Source: Ensifer adhaerens
GTDB taxonomy: Bacteria; Pseudomonadota; Alphaproteobacteria; Rhizobiales; Rhizobiaceae
Assembly (NCBI RefSeq): GCF_001270265.1
Contig: NZ_LGAP01000012.1
Span: 1 to 64,000, forward strand
Direction of reading: 5' to 3'
DNA: 64,000 nt
Shown here in pieces: positions 1-9,818 of the stretch (position 1 is its first letter; the number at the start of each line of letters is the position of its first letter). A program made the translations under genes and the position numbers. Below the pieces are notes generated by a model that made no database searches, had not been told where the DNA came from, and saw nothing but the letters and a program-made list of their open reading frames with translations.

Positions 1-81
1 GAAAAAGTGCGTGCCGAGTGGGCCATGATCTGCACCGCCCACAACCTCCTCAAGCTGTTCACCCTCGCAAAGCCCGCCTGA
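1..81 (+). CDS. IS1182-type transposase, C-terminal end (cut by window edge)
   Basis: Reading frame 1 is open from the first base and ends at the TGA at 79-81. It encodes 26 residues containing WAMICTAHNLLKL, which resembles the extreme C-terminus of DDE transposases of the IS1182 type (typically W-x-L/M-I-C-T-A-x-N-L-x-K-L). Only the tail is visible, so intactness cannot be judged and the family name rests on this short motif. It implies that an insertion sequence borders the metabolic cluster that follows. The 220 bases up to the next gene show no obvious gene. Confidence 0.6.
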   Translation, partial: EKVRAEWAMICTAHNLLKLFTLAKPA

Positions 82-302
82 GCCGCCTATCCTGCAACAA
101 ATGTCCGTCGCAACGACCTATCTGGACAGGCTCCTAGCGGTGGCACAAAACCTCAAAGGCTGGCGAAGCCTAGGCCTTCACGTCTTTCAACCACCGTCCA
201 AGAACAACAGCCGTATGTTGCGGAAAGGTTGTCGAACCGCAGCAACAGGTTTAACATTCGCCGCGCTAATGACGGTATGCCTCTCACCGGAGTTAGATCG
301 AT

Positions 303-968
303 ATGCTTGTCAAAGATGTGATGACGACGAAGATCGTCAATGTATCCCCTGACAACAGCGTCAGACACGCAGCCAGAGTCATGCTCGACAATCACATTAG
401 CGGCGTGCCCGTCGTTGACGATGAAGGGTGTCTGGTGGGCTTGATCAGCGAAGGCGATCTGATCCGGCGGACCGAGTTGGGCGGCGTCGCACCGATGGTC
501 GAAGCGGCACTTGCTGCCGAAGATAGGGCCAACGCATATGTGAAGCGCTCCTCGTGGAGGGTTGGTGACGCTATGACGGCCAATCCCATTACAATCGACG
601 AAAATATGTCTGTCGCGCGTGTTGCCACGGTCATGCAGGAACGCGGCATCAAGCGTATTCCTGTCCTTCGAAACGGCGTCCTGGTCGGTATCGTCAGCCG
701 CGCCGATCTGTTGCAGGCGATCTTGTCAGCAAAACAGGACGAAACCGCAGCAGGTGATGAAGCCATCCGACGCAGCATCGTCGTCCGCCTTGGAGAGAAC
801 ACCGGGCTTGAAGCACTGGATGTGAGGGTCGATGTGGCCGATGGCATCGTGCACCTCTGGGGCGACGTCAAGACTGCCGACTGCCGGAGGGCAGCACGAA
901 TCCTCGCCGAGAACGTTCGCGGCGTCAGAGGCGTGGTAGAGCATTTCTCAGACCCTCATCCGCATTAG
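303..968 (+). CDS. Tandem CBS-domain protein with C-terminal BON domain
   Basis: 221 residues. Two CBS domains are readable: about residues 1-56 (VKDVMT at the start, GVPVVDDEG, GLISEGDLI) and about 88-141 (VGDAMT, GIKRIPVL, GIVSRADLL). A BON domain follows at about 157-216. CBS pairs usually bind adenine nucleotides and BON domains are linked to envelopes or osmotic stress, so a sensory role is likely but the ligand is unknown. No signal peptide or membrane segment is seen, so it is probably cytoplasmic. The start is preceded by GGAG about 10 bases upstream. It sits 55 bases before the alcohol dehydrogenase and is probably co-transcribed with the metabolic genes downstream. CBS-BON proteins are common in rhizobial stress or low-oxygen clusters. 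Confidence 0.85.
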   Translation: MLVKDVMTTKIVNVSPDNSVRHAARVMLDNHISGVPVVDDEGCLVGLISEGDLIRRTELGGVAPMVEAALAAEDRANAYVKRSSWRVGDAMTANPITIDENMSVARVATVMQERGIKRIPVLRNGVLVGIVSRADLLQAILSAKQDETAAGDEAIRRSIVVRLGENTGLEALDVRVDVADGIVHLWGDVKTADCRRAARILAENVRGVRGVVEHFSDPHPH

Positions 969-1023
969 CTGGCCTCACTTGCCTCGAACAGCTTCGAACT
1001 CATCCAACTGGAGGAGCATGGAC

Positions 1024-2052
1024 ATGGCAAAGACGATGAAGGCGGCTGTCGTTCGACAGTTCCGCACTCCGCTCAGCATCGAGGAGATGGCGATCCCGGT
1101 TCCAGGAGCAGGGCAGATACTCGTCAAATATGAAGCGACGGGCGTTTGCCACACCGATCTGCATGCAGCCAATGGCGACTGGCCCGTAAAGCCATCCCCC
1201 CCGTTCGTACCGGGGCATGAGGGTGTTGGGTTTGTGTCAGCCGTGGGCACCGGTGTGAAGAGAGTAAAGGAAGGCGACAGGGTCGGAGTACCCTGGCTCC
1301 ATACCGCCTGCGGCTATTGTCCTTACTGCAGAACAGGTTGGGAAACGCTGTGCGGCTCGCAATCGAATACAGGATACTCCGTGAACGGCACGTTCGCAGA
1401 ATTCGGACTTGCGGACCCCAATTTCGTCGCCAGCGTTCCAGACAGATTGGAGTTCGGAGCCGCTGCGCCTGTACTCTGCGCTGGGGTCACGGTGTACAAG
1501 GGCCTGAAGGAAACCGAGGTCCGTCCCGGAGAATGGGTAGCCGTGTCAGGTGTCGGTGGTCTGGGCCACATGGCGGTGCAATATGCCAAGGCTATGGGCA
1601 TGAACGTCGTCGCCGCCGACATATTCGAAGAAAAGCTGACGCTGGCGAGGCAGCTTGGCGCGGACATCACGGTCAACGGCAAGGCTGAAGATGCCATTGA
1701 CCAGGTAAGAAAAGCTACGAACGGCGGTGTTCATGGAGCCCTCGTGACCGCTGTATCTCCGATCGCAATGGAACAAGCCTTCGGTTTCATGCGGTCGAAG
1801 GGAACGATGGCCTTGGTTGGCCTTCCCCCTGGATTGATTTCTCTGCCCGTGTTCGAGACGGTCTTGAAGCGCATTACTGTGCGTGGATCGATCGTGGGCA
1901 CCCGCCAGGACTTGGAGGAATCGTTACAGTTTGCCGCAGAAGGCAAGGTGAAACCTCATTTTTCCTGGGAGAGCCTCGAGAGCATCAACGACATCTTCCA
2001 TCGAATGGAAGCGGGCAAGATCGACGGTCGCATAGTCATGCGACTTCACTAG
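1024..2052 (+). CDS. adhP: Zinc-dependent alcohol dehydrogenase (AdhP/AdhA type)
   Basis: 342 residues of the medium-chain dehydrogenase family, interconverting primary alcohols and aldehydes with NAD(H). Catalytic zinc ligands are readable as GVCHTD, GHEG and the later Cys of the APVLCAG segment. The structural zinc lobe is present as four cysteines in CGYCPYCRTGWETLC. The cofactor motif is SGVGGLGHMA. The ATG at 1024 (MAKTMKAAVVRQF) has GAGGAG seven bases upstream; the in-frame ATG at 1018 is too close to that Shine-Dalgarno sequence. Neighbours are a CBS-BON protein upstream and phosphoketolase 57 bases downstream, so ethanol/acetaldehyde conversion next to acetyl-phosphate production is a reasonable inference. 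It would also suit acetaldehyde from the EutBC fusion further down. The exact substrate is not determined by sequence. Confidence 0.9.
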   Translation: MAKTMKAAVVRQFRTPLSIEEMAIPVPGAGQILVKYEATGVCHTDLHAANGDWPVKPSPPFVPGHEGVGFVSAVGTGVKRVKEGDRVGVPWLHTACGYCPYCRTGWETLCGSQSNTGYSVNGTFAEFGLADPNFVASVPDRLEFGAAAPVLCAGVTVYKGLKETEVRPGEWVAVSGVGGLGHMAVQYAKAMGMNVVAADIFEEKLTLARQLGADITVNGKAEDAIDQVRKATNGGVHGALVTAVSPIAMEQAFGFMRSKGTMALVGLPPGLISLPVFETVLKRITVRGSIVGTRQDLEESLQFAAEGKVKPHFSWESLESINDIFHRMEAGKIDGRIVMRLH

Positions 2053-2109
2053 CTTGCGTGACGGCAAGCCGGAGGGATTTCAACATATCTCATTGATCGG
2101 GAGGCTTAG

Positions 2110-4572
2110 ATGGTTTCGGCTGATACGGCATCGATGAACGAGACAGCATCCGGAAAATCACATTCGCCAACCCCGTTGTCTTCAGACGAACTTCGCCTGA
2201 TGGATGCCTATTGGCGGGCCTCGAACTATCTTTCGGTCGGCCAGATCTATCTGCTCGACAATCCGCTCCTGCGCGAGCCCCTGAAGCGAGAGCACATAAA
2301 ACCGCGTCTGCTAGGCCACTGGGGAACCTCACCCGGCCTCAACATGCTCTACGTGCATCTCAACCGGGTCATCAAGCGCGACGATCTCAACATGATCTAC
2401 GTGATCGGTCCGGGGCATGGAGGGCCATCGCTGGTGGCCCATGCCTATCTGGAAGGGACCTATAGCGAGTTCTATCCCGACATTGGCCAGGATAACGAGG
2501 GAATGCAGCGGCTCTTCAAGCAGTTCAGCTTTCCCGGCGGCATTCCGAGCCATGTGGCGCCGGAAACACCGGGCAGCATCCATGAGGGCGGCGAACTCGG
2601 CTATGCGCTCAGCCATGCCTATGGCGCGGCATTCGACAATCCCGATCTCATCGTTGCCTGTGTCGTTGGCGACGGCGAAGCCGAGACCGGGCCGCTTGCG
2701 ACTGGTTGGCAAAGCAACAAATTCCTGAACCCCGCTCGCGACGGCTGCGTCCTGCCGATCCTGCATTTGAACGGCTATAAAATCGCCAACCCGTGCTTCC
2801 TCGCACGCATCCCGCACGAAGAACTGCGGAAGTTCTTCGAAGGGATGGGCTACAAGCCCTATTTCATCGAAGGGCATGATCCGGCGAGTGTCCACCAGCA
2901 ATTGGCAAGCGTGCTCGACACGGCCATGGCGGAGATCCGGCAGATCTGGGAAAACGCGCGCACCGGAGGGAGTGTGAATCGACCTGCCTGGCCGATGATC
3001 GTCTTCCGCACGCCTAAGGGCTGGACCTGCCCGGAAGAAATCGACGGCAAGAAATGTGAGGGCTACTGGCGATCGCACCAGGTACCGATGGGCGAGATGG
3101 ACAAGCCGGAACACATCCGCATCCTGGAACAATGGATGAGAAGCTATCGCCCGGAGGAGCTTTTCACCGACGAGGGTCGACTGAGGCCGGAGCTTGCCGC
3201 TCTGGCACCATCGGGGCATCGCCGGATGAGCGACAACCCGCACGCCAACGGTGGGCTGTTGCTGCGCGATCTGAAGATGCCGGCCTTCCGCGACTATGCC
3301 GTCGATGTTCCGCACCCCGGTGCGACCACGGTGGAGGCCGCTCGCGTTATGGGCAAGTTCCTGCGCGACGTGATGAAGGTCAACATGGACAGCCGGAACT
3401 TCCGCTTGTTCAGTCCGGACGAAAACAATTCCAACCGCTGGCAGGACGTGCTCGAGGTCACCGACCGCTGCTACATGGCCGAGATCTACCCCGAGGACGA
3501 TCATCTCTCGCCGGATGGGCGTATCATGGAGGTCCTCAGCGAGCACCAGTGCCAAGGCTGGCTCGAAGGATATCTGCTCACCGGCCGCCATGGGTTCTTC
3601 TCCTGCTATGAGGCTTTCATCCACATCATCGACTCGATGTTCAACCAACATGCCAAGTGGCTGAAGGTCTGCAATGAGATCCCCTGGCGCCGCCCCGTGG
3701 CGTCGCTGAACTATTTCTTGAGTTCACATGTCTGGCGTCAGGACCACAACGGTTTCAGCCATCAGGATCCGGGTTTCATCGATCACGTCGTCAACAAGAA
3801 AGCAGAAGTCGTCCGCGTCTACCTTCCGCCGGATGCCAACACGCTTCTTTCCGTGACCGATCATTGCCTGCGCAGCCGCAATTACATCAACGTGGTCGTG
3901 GCGGGAAAACAGCCGGGTCCGCAATGGCTGACGATGGAGCAAGCCGTGCGCCATTGCAGCATGGGGGTCAGCATATGGGATTGGGCGAGCAACGACAGGG
4001 AGAACGAGCCAGATGTCGTTATGGCTTGCTGCGGCGACGTCCCGACGCTCGAAACATTGGCGGCGGTCCAGTTGCTGCGCGAGCACCTTCCGGAAGTGAA
4101 GGTCCGCGTCGTCAATGTCGTCAACCTGATGAAGTTGCAGCCGGCGGAGGAGCACCCCCATGGCCTTTCGGATCGGGATTTCGATGGAATTTTCACGCGG
4201 AACAGGCCAATCATCTTCGCTTTCCACGGCTATCCGTGGCTGATCCATCGCCTTACCTATCGCCGAGCGAACCACGGCAATCTGCACGTTCGCGGCTACA
4301 AGGAAGAGGGCACCACGACGACACCGTTCGACATGGTCGTCTTAAATGAACTCGACCGCTTCCACCTGGTGAGCGATGTCATCGACCGTCTGCCGCAACT
4401 CGGCGCGCGGGCTGCCTATTTCAAGCAGGCCATTCAGGCCAAGCTGATCGAGCATCGCGAATACATCGAGAAACATGGCGACGACATGCCGTCGATTACC
4501 GGCTGGAAATGGGGCGTCGGAGCTTCGGAGCAAGCAAAAGCAACGACTTCCACGGAAGGTGACAATGTCTAG
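2110..4572 (+). CDS. xfp: Xylulose-5-phosphate/fructose-6-phosphate phosphoketolase
   Basis: 820 residues, the usual full length for the family. The enzyme splits xylulose 5-phosphate (and often fructose 6-phosphate) with phosphate into acetyl phosphate and a sugar phosphate, using thiamine diphosphate in the cytoplasm. Family signatures include [27 protein letters not shown], the ThDP loop [14 protein letters not shown], and [18 protein letters not shown] in the second half. The start has GGGAGG six bases upstream. The gene lies 57 bases after adhP and 22 bases before the GH94-type gene, so an operon is likely. No acetate kinase or phosphotransacetylase is present in the window, so acetyl phosphate must be used by enzymes coded elsewhere. 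Confidence 0.96.
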   Translation: MVSADTASMNETASGKSHSPTPLSSDELRLMDAYWRASNYLSVGQIYLLDNPLLREPLKREHIKPRLLGHWGTSPGLNMLYVHLNRVIKRDDLNMIYVIGPGHGGPSLVAHAYLEGTYSEFYPDIGQDNEGMQRLFKQFSFPGGIPSHVAPETPGSIHEGGELGYALSHAYGAAFDNPDLIVACVVGDGEAETGPLATGWQSNKFLNPARDGCVLPILHLNGYKIANPCFLARIPHEELRKFFEGMGYKPYFIEGHDPASVHQQLASVLDTAMAEIRQIWENARTGGSVNRPAWPMIVFRTPKGWTCPEEIDGKKCEGYWRSHQVPMGEMDKPEHIRILEQWMRSYRPEELFTDEGRLRPELAALAPSGHRRMSDNPHANGGLLLRDLKMPAFRDYAVDVPHPGATTVEAARVMGKFLRDVMKVNMDSRNFRLFSPDENNSNRWQDVLEVTDRCYMAEIYPEDDHLSPDGRIMEVLSEHQCQGWLEGYLLTGRHGFFSCYEAFIHIIDSMFNQHAKWLKVCNEIPWRRPVASLNYFLSSHVWRQDHNGFSHQDPGFIDHVVNKKAEVVRVYLPPDANTLLSVTDHCLRSRNYINVVVAGKQPGPQWLTMEQAVRHCSMGVSIWDWASNDRENEPDVVMACCGDVPTLETLAAVQLLREHLPEVKVRVVNVVNLMKLQPAEEHPHGLSDRDFDGIFTRNRPIIFAFHGYPWLIHRLTYRRANHGNLHVRGYKEEGTTTTPFDMVVLNELDRFHLVSDVIDRLPQLGARAAYFKQAIQAKLIEHREYIEKHGDDMPSITGWKWGVGASEQAKATTSTEGDNV

Positions 4573-4594
4573 CCCCGATTGAAGGATCGGTTTG

Positions 4595-7500
4595 ATGGTT
4601 CGTCCAGTTGGCAGGAGTGGCGTCAGCGCAAGCCGCGAGGCGGGCGTGCCCCCTGATGTTGCCGTGTTTTCGAACGGTCGATACAACGTGCTTCTTACGG
4701 AGGCTGGTTCTGGATACGGATCCTGGCGCGGCCTCGATATCACCCGTTGGCGAGAAGACGGCACACGCGACTGTTGGGGCCAGTTCTGCTACATCCGAGA
4801 CCTTGAGAGCAATGAGGTCTGGACGATTGGCCGACAACCGATCCGCCATCCAGGTGCTGTCTATCAGCATTTCTTTCACGGCGATCGCGCTGAGTACCGC
4901 TGTGTCCTCGGAGACATAGACATTCGGTGGGAGGTATGTGTCGCCTCCGATTGCGATGCCGAGGTGCGGTTGCTCCAACTCCGCAACAGGGGAAACAAAG
5001 CGAGAAGGCTTGAGCTGACAAGCTACTCTGAAATATGCCTGAACGGCCGACGCGCCGACAGTGCACATCCGGCATTTGCGAAGCTTTTCATCGAAACCTG
5101 GTTCGACGGTGAAACAACCGCATTATTCGCGCGACGTCGACCGCGCAGTGGGGCCGAGAAGCCGATCTTGGCGACGCACGTGTCCGCTTCAAGTGACGAG
5201 ACCCATCGTTCGGTGGAGTATGACACCGACCGCTACAGATTTCTTGGCCGGAGGAGGACGCCATCAGGTCCCAACGCCCTTATGCCGGGCAGAAACCTGT
5301 CAGCCACCACAGGCCCCGTACTCGACCCTATCTTCAGCCTGCGCCGGATAGTCGTTCTAGAGCCCTCAGGAATGCAGCAAGTCGCATTTGTAACAGGCGC
5401 GGCGGAGGATGGCGCAGCCGCTGCAACGATTGCAAAGCGGTTCGCCAACATCGACGCCGCTCGTCGCGCATTATCAGGCGCCAAGGCCAGTTACGCCCAC
5501 GGAGGCGCTTCTCCATCCCCTTCCCCTCAAGACGTAACCCTCTACAATCGGCTCGTGGGGCACTTGGCATTTTCGCACTCTGGCTTTTGGGACGGCACCG
5601 GTCAGAAGCGTCCGATCGGCAGCAATTTACGGTCAACGGGGATATCCGGAAACCTCCCTATTCTGCTCCTGCGAATTGACAAAACAGGTGAGGAAGCTCT
5701 CGTAGACGCTGTCATCAACGCCCACGCGTTCATCACCGGTCGTGGATTTCCCTTTGATCTCGTGATCCTCGATGAGACAGAGGCGAGTGGAAGAATGCCG
5801 TTGAGCACTAAGGCATCGAGCTACGTGGAAGCGGCGCTGGGCAAGGCCGGGGGCGTTCATTTCCCACCCACGACCAACGCGGCGGATGCCATCGCGGCGG
5901 CGGCACGCGCCGTACTATGTTGCAGCCGAGGATCACTTGCAGAGCAGCTTGCGCCAAAATCGGCCATTACTTTGCCGGCAATGAAAGAAACGAAAGCGCA
6001 CATTTACGGCGCGCACGAAAGACGTCGCGCGGCTCGAGATAGCCTGCTTTTCTGGAATGGCCGCGGTGGTTTCACCAAAGACGGGCGCGAATATGTAATC
6101 GCAACGGACGGCGATCTCGCGACGCCAACGCCGTGGTGCAATGTCATTGCCAATAGCGCGTTTGGCTGCATGACGAGCGACAGCGGTCTTGGCTACACCT
6201 GGGCGGGCAACAGCCAATTAAACAGGCTGACACCCTGGTCAAACGATCCGGTTTCAGATTCGCCCAGCGAAATAGTATACTTGCGCGATGAGCGAACAGC
6301 GAAGTTGTGGACGCCGACGCCTTTGCCTCTAGGACAATCCTCGGCGACTACGGTGAGGCACGGGCAAGGCTACACACGCTACGAGAGCGATCGCGGGCTT
6401 CTGCATCATGAAATGACTGTCCATGTGCCGGTCACGGCGCCCGTCAAGATCATCCGCCTTGCTATACGAAACGATGGAAGGCATGCGTGCGATCTCACCG
6501 CCACCTATTTCATCGAATGGGTGCTCGGCATCTTACGGGAAGACGGGCACGCTCAGGTCGAATGCGAATTTGACAGCGAAATTGGTGCCATCGTTGCTCG
6601 GAGCCATGTTGCGAGTGATTTTTCCGGAGAATTGGCATTCGTGGCCTCAAGTGCGCCCGTACGATCGTTCACATGCGATCGGGGTGAGTTTCTCGGCAGA
6701 GAAGGTTCGGTTTCTCAACCGGCGGGACTGGAAAACTTGGATCTCGGCGGGCGCCTCGGATCCCCGCTCGACCCGTGCGCAGCCCTCATGGTGGACCTTT
6801 CAATCCCTCCAGCATCAACCGTCGAACTGGTATTCGTGCTTGGGCAGGCAAAGGATCGCGAGGAGATCAGCAGGCTCGTCCGCGAGCATGCTGAACCGAG
6901 GAGTGCGAGGAGCTCGCTGGCAGAAGCTTCCCGACAATGGGATCAGGTGTTGAACGCTGTCACGGTCCGTACGCCCGATACGGCCTTTAACCTCATGATG
7001 AACCGCTGGTTGCTCTATCAGGTGCTGTCTTGCCGCATCTGGGCGCGAACGGGCTTCTATCAATCCGGCGGCGCCTACGGGTTTCGCGACCAACTCCAGG
7101 ATGTTGCAGCCCTTACACATTGCGCGCCCGCCGAGACGCGCGCGCACATCCTTCGCGCCGCTTCACGCCAATTTACCGAGGGGGATGTCCAACACTGGTG
7201 GCATCCTCCGTCGGGCGCCGGAGTGCGCACGCGTATGACCGATGACCTCTACTTTCTGCCATACGTTGTCCATCACTATGTCTCGATCTCAGGAGACTAC
7301 GGGCTCCTGAGCGAACACGTTCCTTTCATCGTATCGCCTCCTCTGAGCAACGAGGAGGAAGAACGCTTTGAGGTTCCGCAAGTCTGCCAGGAAAGCGGGA
7401 CCATCTATGAGCATTGCTGCCGGGCGCTTGATCGGGGTCTACGACTAGGAAGTCACGGGCTCCCATTGATGGGGACGGGCGACTGGAATGACGGCATGAA

Positions 7501-8443
7501 CCGGGTCGGCGCCGAGGGCAAAGGCGAGAGTGTATGGAACGGGTGGTTCTTTCTGACCGTGCTCAGATCATTTGCCGCGATTGCATCGGTAATGGGAGAT
7601 AAAAAACGGGTATCATGGTGCAAGGAGAGCGCCGAGGCCTTGCGCATGTCACTGGAGGAGCATGCCTGGGATGGCTCCTGGTATCGCCGCGCATATTTCG
7701 ATGATGGCACTCCCCTTGGGTCCCTCTCGAATGACGAGTGCCAGATCGACGCTATTCCTCAAGCTTGGGCGGTCATCTCCGGCGCAGGAGACGCCGACCG
7801 CGCTTCTAAAGCGATGCGAGCGGTTTGGGAGCGGCTCGTTCACACCGAGAACAAGTTAGTTCAACTTTTTGATCCACCATTCGATAAAGGCAAACTGCAA
7901 CCAGGCTACATAAAGGGCTATGTGCCCGGTATTCGAGAGAATGGCGGCCAATACACCCACGCCGCCGCCTGGGTGGCGCTGGCGACCGCGTTGCTCGGGG
8001 ATGGCAATCGCGCGTTTCAGCTCTGGAGTATGCTCAACCCCATCAACCATGCCCTGTCACCCAAAGACACCGAGCGCTACATGGTCGAACCCTATGTCGT
8101 CAGCGCTGACGTCTATGGTGCGTTTCCTCACACGGGCCGCGGCGGCTGGACCTGGTACACGGGATCGGCTGGCTGGCTGTATCGTGTTGGTCTGGAAGCA
8201 ATTCTCGGCATTCGGCGTCAGGGGCGTCAACTTTTTGTTGAGCCGTCCATACCGGACCATTGGCCAGCATATGAAGTTGACTTTCGATTTGGGTCGGCAA
8301 CCTACCATATCAAGGTGAGCAGGGACTGCGAACCTGGAAAGGTTCCCCATTCTCTGAGCCTTGACGGCAAGGGCGTCGCTGAGCGGTGCGTTCTACTCTC
8401 AGACGACGGGCGAGATCATGATGTTCGTCTTGGGGTTGGCTAG
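4595..8443 (+). CDS. GH94-type carbohydrate phosphorylase / NdvB C-terminal-like protein
   Basis: 1282 residues. The C-terminal half carries the GH94 signature GTGDWNDGMNRVG (Asp963 and Asp966) and GGWTWYTGSAGWLYR, as in cellobiose-type phosphorylases and in the C-terminal half of cyclic beta-1,2-glucan synthase (NdvB/ChvB). The N-terminal region looks like the beta-sandwich/carbohydrate-binding part seen in NdvB. The GT84 glycosyltransferase and membrane segments of full NdvB (about 2800 residues) are absent. A soluble phosphorylase acting on beta-1,2-oligoglucans (SOGP type, about 1100 residues) is a plausible alternative to a synthase fragment. A TTG lies directly before the chosen ATG. 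The downstream PF10091 gene begins one base after its stop codon, implying translational coupling. Confidence 0.8.
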   Translation: MVRPVGRSGVSASREAGVPPDVAVFSNGRYNVLLTEAGSGYGSWRGLDITRWREDGTRDCWGQFCYIRDLESNEVWTIGRQPIRHPGAVYQHFFHGDRAEYRCVLGDIDIRWEVCVASDCDAEVRLLQLRNRGNKARRLELTSYSEICLNGRRADSAHPAFAKLFIETWFDGETTALFARRRPRSGAEKPILATHVSASSDETHRSVEYDTDRYRFLGRRRTPSGPNALMPGRNLSATTGPVLDPIFSLRRIVVLEPSGMQQVAFVTGAAEDGAAAATIAKRFANIDAARRALSGAKASYAHGGASPSPSPQDVTLYNRLVGHLAFSHSGFWDGTGQKRPIGSNLRSTGISGNLPILLLRIDKTGEEALVDAVINAHAFITGRGFPFDLVILDETEASGRMPLSTKASSYVEAALGKAGGVHFPPTTNAADAIAAAARAVLCCSRGSLAEQLAPKSAITLPAMKETKAHIYGAHERRRAARDSLLFWNGRGGFTKDGREYVIATDGDLATPTPWCNVIANSAFGCMTSDSGLGYTWAGNSQLNRLTPWSNDPVSDSPSEIVYLRDERTAKLWTPTPLPLGQSSATTVRHGQGYTRYESDRGLLHHEMTVHVPVTAPVKIIRLAIRNDGRHACDLTATYFIEWVLGILREDGHAQVECEFDSEIGAIVARSHVASDFSGELAFVASSAPVRSFTCDRGEFLGREGSVSQPAGLENLDLGGRLGSPLDPCAALMVDLSIPPASTVELVFVLGQAKDREEISRLVREHAEPRSARSSLAEASRQWDQVLNAVTVRTPDTAFNLMMNRWLLYQVLSCRIWARTGFYQSGGAYGFRDQLQDVAALTHCAPAETRAHILRAASRQFTEGDVQHWWHPPSGAGVRTRMTDDLYFLPYVVHHYVSISGDYGLLSEHVPFIVSPPLSNEEEERFEVPQVCQESGTIYEHCCRALDRGLRLGSHGLPLMGTGDWNDGMNRVGAEGKGESVWNGWFFLTVLRSFAAIASVMGDKKRVSWCKESAEALRMSLEEHAWDGSWYRRAYFDDGTPLGSLSNDECQIDAIPQAWAVISGAGDADRASKAMRAVWERLVHTENKLVQLFDPPFDKGKLQPGYIKGYVPGIRENGGQYTHAAAWVALATALLGDGNRAFQLWSMLNPINHALSPKDTERYMVEPYVVSADVYGAFPHTGRGGWTWYTGSAGWLYRVGLEAILGIRRQGRQLFVEPSIPDHWPAYEVDFRFGSATYHIKVSRDCEPGKVPHSLSLDGKGVAERCVLLSDDGRDHDVRLGVG

Positions 8444-8444
8444 G

Positions 8445-9764
8445 ATGTCGAAATTGCTGTCGACAGATCCAGAACTGAAGCGCATGCCGACCGAGCAGGA
8501 TCTCGCTCGGCTTCAGTTCACGACGTTGCTCTATTATCTGCATTGCACCAATCCGGACAACGGCCTCGTGCGCGACAAAACCCAAGCAGATGCTCCCGCG
8601 AGTATAGCCGCGATCGGCATGGCGCTCGCCACGATCCCGGTTCTCGTCGAGCGCGGCATCATAATTCGGAAGTTTGCCGCGAAGATTGCGCGACGCCGGC
8701 TGCAGTTTCTTCTGGAGTGTCCGCAAGGGCCGGAGCCCAATGCCTCCGGCTACAAGGGCTTTTTCTATCATTTCCTCGATATCGAAACCGGCCGACGCGT
8801 TTGGGAATGCGAATTGTCGACGATCGACTCGGCCTTCCTTTTCGCGGGAGCGCTGACGGTGGCGACCTACTTCGACGGGGGTTCGGACGAAGAAGCCGAC
8901 GTTTGTCGCCTGGCCAATGCACTCTACGAACGTGCCGACTGGAACTGGGCCCGCGATCACGGACTAACCTTGACCCACGGTTGGCGCCCGGAGAACGGCT
9001 TCATTCCCTATCGATGGCGCGGCTACGACGAAGGCCTGCTCCTCTATATCCTCGGTCTCGGCTCGCCGACGTATCCGCTGCCGGCGGAGTCCTACGCCGC
9101 CTACACGGAAAGCTATGACTGGCGGAACCTCTTTGGCCGCGAATTGCTCTATTCGGGTCCGCTGTTCACGCACCAACTCTCGCACATGTGGATCGACTTT
9201 CGCGGCATAAGCGACGAATTCATGCGCGAGCACAACAGCGACTATTTTCAGAACAGCCGGCATGCGACCTTCGTCCAGCAGGAGTACGCCATCCGCAATC
9301 CGCTGAACTTTGTTGGATATGGCGAGCATTGCTGGGGGTTCACCGCCAGCGACGGCCCCGGTTGGACTAGGCGCAACGTCGGCGGCCTCGAGCGGGAGTT
9401 CTTCGATTACTCCGCCCGCGGTGCACCCTTCGGCCCCGACGACGGAACCGTATCGCCCTGGGCCGTCGTCGCTTCGTTGCCGTTCGCACCGGAGATCGTC
9501 ATCCCGACCATCTTTAATTGCGCGCGCATGAATCTCGGCATGACACGGCTTTACGGATTCAAGCCATCCTTCAACCGAACCTATACCGTAGAAGGAAGCG
9601 AAGCCGGATGGTGGGTCAGCCCTTACCATTTCGGCGTCGACCAAGGCCCCGTGGTTCTGATGATCGAGAACTACCGAACCGGATTGCTGTGGAACGTCAT
9701 GCGTCGATGTCCGCCGCTGGTCAAAGGCCTTAGACGTGCGGGGTTCTCCGGCGGTTGGCTATGA
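8445..9764 (+). CDS. PF10091 glycoamylase-like / GH144-type glucanase
   Basis: 439 residues from the ATG at 8445, one base after the previous stop. ATGs at 8418 and 8421 are in-frame alternatives. Segments such as NPDNGLVRDKT, YKGFFYHFLD, ELSTIDSAFLFAGAL and GWRPENGFIPYRWRGYDEG match the glycoamylase-like domain found inside NdvB and in stand-alone endo-beta-1,2-glucanases (GH144). No signal peptide or transmembrane segment is visible, so it appears cytoplasmic, unlike the secreted GH144 enzymes. With the GH94-type protein it reproduces, as separate genes in reversed order, two of the domains that NdvB carries in one chain. Joint action on a beta-1,2-linked glucan is inferred; the substrate is not shown. 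Confidence 0.75.
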   Translation: MSKLLSTDPELKRMPTEQDLARLQFTTLLYYLHCTNPDNGLVRDKTQADAPASIAAIGMALATIPVLVERGIIIRKFAAKIARRRLQFLLECPQGPEPNASGYKGFFYHFLDIETGRRVWECELSTIDSAFLFAGALTVATYFDGGSDEEADVCRLANALYERADWNWARDHGLTLTHGWRPENGFIPYRWRGYDEGLLLYILGLGSPTYPLPAESYAAYTESYDWRNLFGRELLYSGPLFTHQLSHMWIDFRGISDEFMREHNSDYFQNSRHATFVQQEYAIRNPLNFVGYGEHCWGFTASDGPGWTRRNVGGLEREFFDYSARGAPFGPDDGTVSPWAVVASLPFAPEIVIPTIFNCARMNLGMTRLYGFKPSFNRTYTVEGSEAGWWVSPYHFGVDQGPVVLMIENYRTGLLWNVMRRCPPLVKGLRRAGFSGGWL

Positions 9765-9818
9765 GCCCGCCGCATCGTTCAAACCAAGATATCGACCGTC
9801 TGCAGAAAGGAAATGGCC

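Noticed and set aside
2329-3651. 440-codon open frame on the minus strand
   Set aside because: It lies entirely antisense to phosphoketolase; a GC-rich shadow with no domain.
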